5,860 nucleotides of DNA. Source: Acidobacteriota bacterium (GTDB taxonomy: Bacteria; Acidobacteriota; Terriglobia; Acidiferrales; 2-02-FULL-67-57). The stretch lies in assembly GCA_016189965.1 (NCBI GenBank), contig JACPRL010000130.1, positions 1-5,860 of the forward strand. Reading direction: 5' to 3'. The position numbers were made by a program, and so were the translations under genes. This document shows, piece by piece, positions 4,598-5,860 of this stretch. The notes below the pieces were generated by a model that had not been told where the DNA came from, did no database searches, and was given only the letters and a program-made list of their open reading frames with translations. Position 1 is the first letter of the stretch. Each line of letters starts with the position of its first letter.

Positions 4598-5860
4598 GCG
4601 AGCTGGCCGCCTACCACGAAGAAGAGGCGCTCGGGCGCATCAGCGACTGGCGGCCCATCCTCCGGCTTTCCCGCTACCTGCGCCCCTACCGCGGCCGCGT
4701 CGCGCTGGCAGTGGTGCTGCTCCTGGTGCACTCGTCTTTCCAGATTGTCCAGCCGATTTTCTACAAGCTGGCCATTGACCTCTACCTCGCGCCGACGACC
4801 GGCGAGCCGGAGCGGCTGGCCTGGCTGGCCGCCTGGCTGCCCGCCGACCCCGAGCTGGGACTCAGTTGGCTGGCGCTGGCCTTCGGCGCTTTGGTGCTGT
4901 TGGGCTTCGCCATCGGCTACGGCCAGGCGCTGGTGATGCTGATGACCGGTCAGTACGTGATGTACGACCTGCGCCGGGAAATTTTCGGCCACCTGCAGCG
5001 GCTCCACATCGGCTTCTTCGACCGCAACCCGGTGGGCCGGCTCGTCACGCGGGTGACGAGCGACGTCGACACCCTGAACGAGCTCTTCACCGCCGGCGTG
5101 ACGGCGCTCTTCGGCGACTTCATCGTGCTGCTGGGAATCGTGGGGGTGCTCTTCTACGTCAACTGGCGGCTGGCGCTGCTGACCCTGGCGGTGCTGCCGC
5201 TCATCGGCCTGGTCACCATCCTCTTCCGCAACTACGCCCGCGCCGCCTTCCGCCGCACGCGCGCCGCCATCGCCCGCATCAACGCCTTCCTGAACGAGCA
5301 CTTGAGCGGGATGAGCGTGGTGCAACTCTTCAACCGCGAGCGCCACGCCGCCACGCGCTTCGACGCCATCAACGAGGAGAACCGGCAGGCGTGGCGCGAC
5401 GCCATCCTGGCCCACGCGCTGTTCTATCCCGCGGTGGAAGTGCTCTCGGTGCTCGCCATCGCCGGCATCATCGTCTACGGCGGCTTCCAGGTGCAGGCCG
5501 GCGCCGCCCAGCTCGGCACGGTGGTGATGTTCCTGATGTACGCGCGGCGCTTCTTCTACCCCATCCAGGACTTGAGCGAAAAGTACACCATCCTGCAGCA
5601 GGCCATCGCCAGCGCCGAGCGGGTGTTCAAGCTGCTCGACACTGAGCCGGCCATCGTCTCCCCGGCGCGCCCGCAGCCGCTCGCCTCGAACGCCGGCCGC
5701 GTCGAGTTCCGCAACGTGTGGTTCGCCTACAAGGGCGAAGGGTGGGTCTTGCAAGACGTCTCCTTCGCCGCCGAGCCGGGCGAGCTCTGCGCGCTGGTCG
5801 GCCACACCGGCGCGGGCAAGACCACGGTCATCAACCTGCTGCTGCGCTTCTACGACATCC
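4594..5860 (+). CDS. ABC exporter subunit, partner half (BmrD/TM288/MdlB-like), cut by the window edge
   Basis: This is the second half of the exporter pair; 422 codons are visible and the gene runs off the right edge. The N-terminus (MSELAAYHEEEALGRISDWR) and LSRYLRPYRGRVAL (25-38) fit this subunit type. Membrane helices are likely at about 34-64, 90-117, 168-189, 192-212, 276-298 and 303-324. A longer loop (about 65-90) separates helices 1 and 2. A coupling-helix region lies near 138-165 (HIGFFDRNPVGRLVTRVTSD). The ATPase domain begins near 368, with A-loop Y379 and Walker A GHTGAGKTT (403-411). Signature, Walker B and switch His lie beyond the window. The ATG sits in an ATGA overlap with the preceding stop, implying coupled translation and fixed stoichiometry. 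GGAA at 4585-4588 is a modest Shine-Dalgarno candidate. By family precedent this half should hold the catalytic Glu. Confidence 0.93.
   Translation, partial: MSELAAYHEEEALGRISDWRPILRLSRYLRPYRGRVALAVVLLLVHSSFQIVQPIFYKLAIDLYLAPTTGEPERLAWLAAWLPADPELGLSWLALAFGALVLLGFAIGYGQALVMLMTGQYVMYDLRREIFGHLQRLHIGFFDRNPVGRLVTRVTSDVDTLNELFTAGVTALFGDFIVLLGIVGVLFYVNWRLALLTLAVLPLIGLVTILFRNYARAAFRRTRAAIARINAFLNEHLSGMSVVQLFNRERHAATRFDAINEENRQAWRDAILAHALFYPAVEVLSVLAIAGIIVYGGFQVQAGAAQLGTVVMFLMYARRFFYPIQDLSEKYTILQQAIASAERVFKLLDTEPAIVSPARPQPLASNAGRVEFRNVWFAYKGEGWVLQDVSFAAEPGELCALVGHTGAGKTTVINLLLRFYDI

Noticed and set aside
4555..5805. Reverse-strand open frame of 416 codons
   Set aside because: It mirrors the second exporter gene, which has a continuous membrane domain and Walker A on the + strand. 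The translation is low-complexity and rich in His, Gln, Glu and Gly.
228..5860. A novel multi-gene system such as a defence island or biosynthetic cluster
   Set aside because: The recognised genes are a housekeeping repair factor, a TPR protein, one unknown and a common exporter pair. Separate promoters and repeat spacers argue against a single functional cassette.

Overview
The window is about 5.9 kb of GC-rich DNA in which every gene I can support lies on the + strand. It looks like ordinary chromosome from a GC-rich soil- or sediment-type bacterium. I favour Acidobacteriota (inference), because of the TPR and hypothetical protein types, the strong G/C preference at third codon positions, and the short GAGCG-core intergenic repeats I associate with Acidobacteriota and Chloroflexota genomes. 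There is no RNA gene, CRISPR array, transposase or phage gene in view.

Layout: positions 1-227 are non-coding and repeat-rich, with a 19-nt direct repeat, two back-to-back perfect hairpins and a GAGCG-type repeat. Next is recR (228-827), complete, for recombinational repair. Positions 828 to about 1166 form a second repeat-rich stretch. It runs without a stop codon into a TPR protein gene (maximal frame 957-2075), so that protein's true N-terminus is uncertain. A 55-bp gap with a TATAAT box placed for leaderless transcription precedes a 195-residue protein of unknown function (2131-2718). A second TATAAT promoter lies in the 103-bp gap before a two-gene ABC exporter operon. Its first gene (2822-4597) is complete and overlaps the second (4594 to beyond the right edge) by ATGA.

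The two ABC genes form the clearest functional unit: a heterodimeric, type IV-fold exporter of the BmrCD / TM287-288 / MdlAB kind. The first subunit carries Asp in place of the catalytic Glu, the hallmark of the degenerate-site half. The other genes share a strand but seem to be separate transcription units: repeats separate recR from the TPR gene, and the 195-residue gene and the ABC pair each have their own promoter-like box. Shine-Dalgarno sequences are nearly absent.

I found no convincing new biological system. The points most worth a second look are the repeat-built N-terminus of the TPR protein, the leaderless promoter of the unknown gene, the clustered repeats around recR, and the asymmetric ATPase sites of the exporter.
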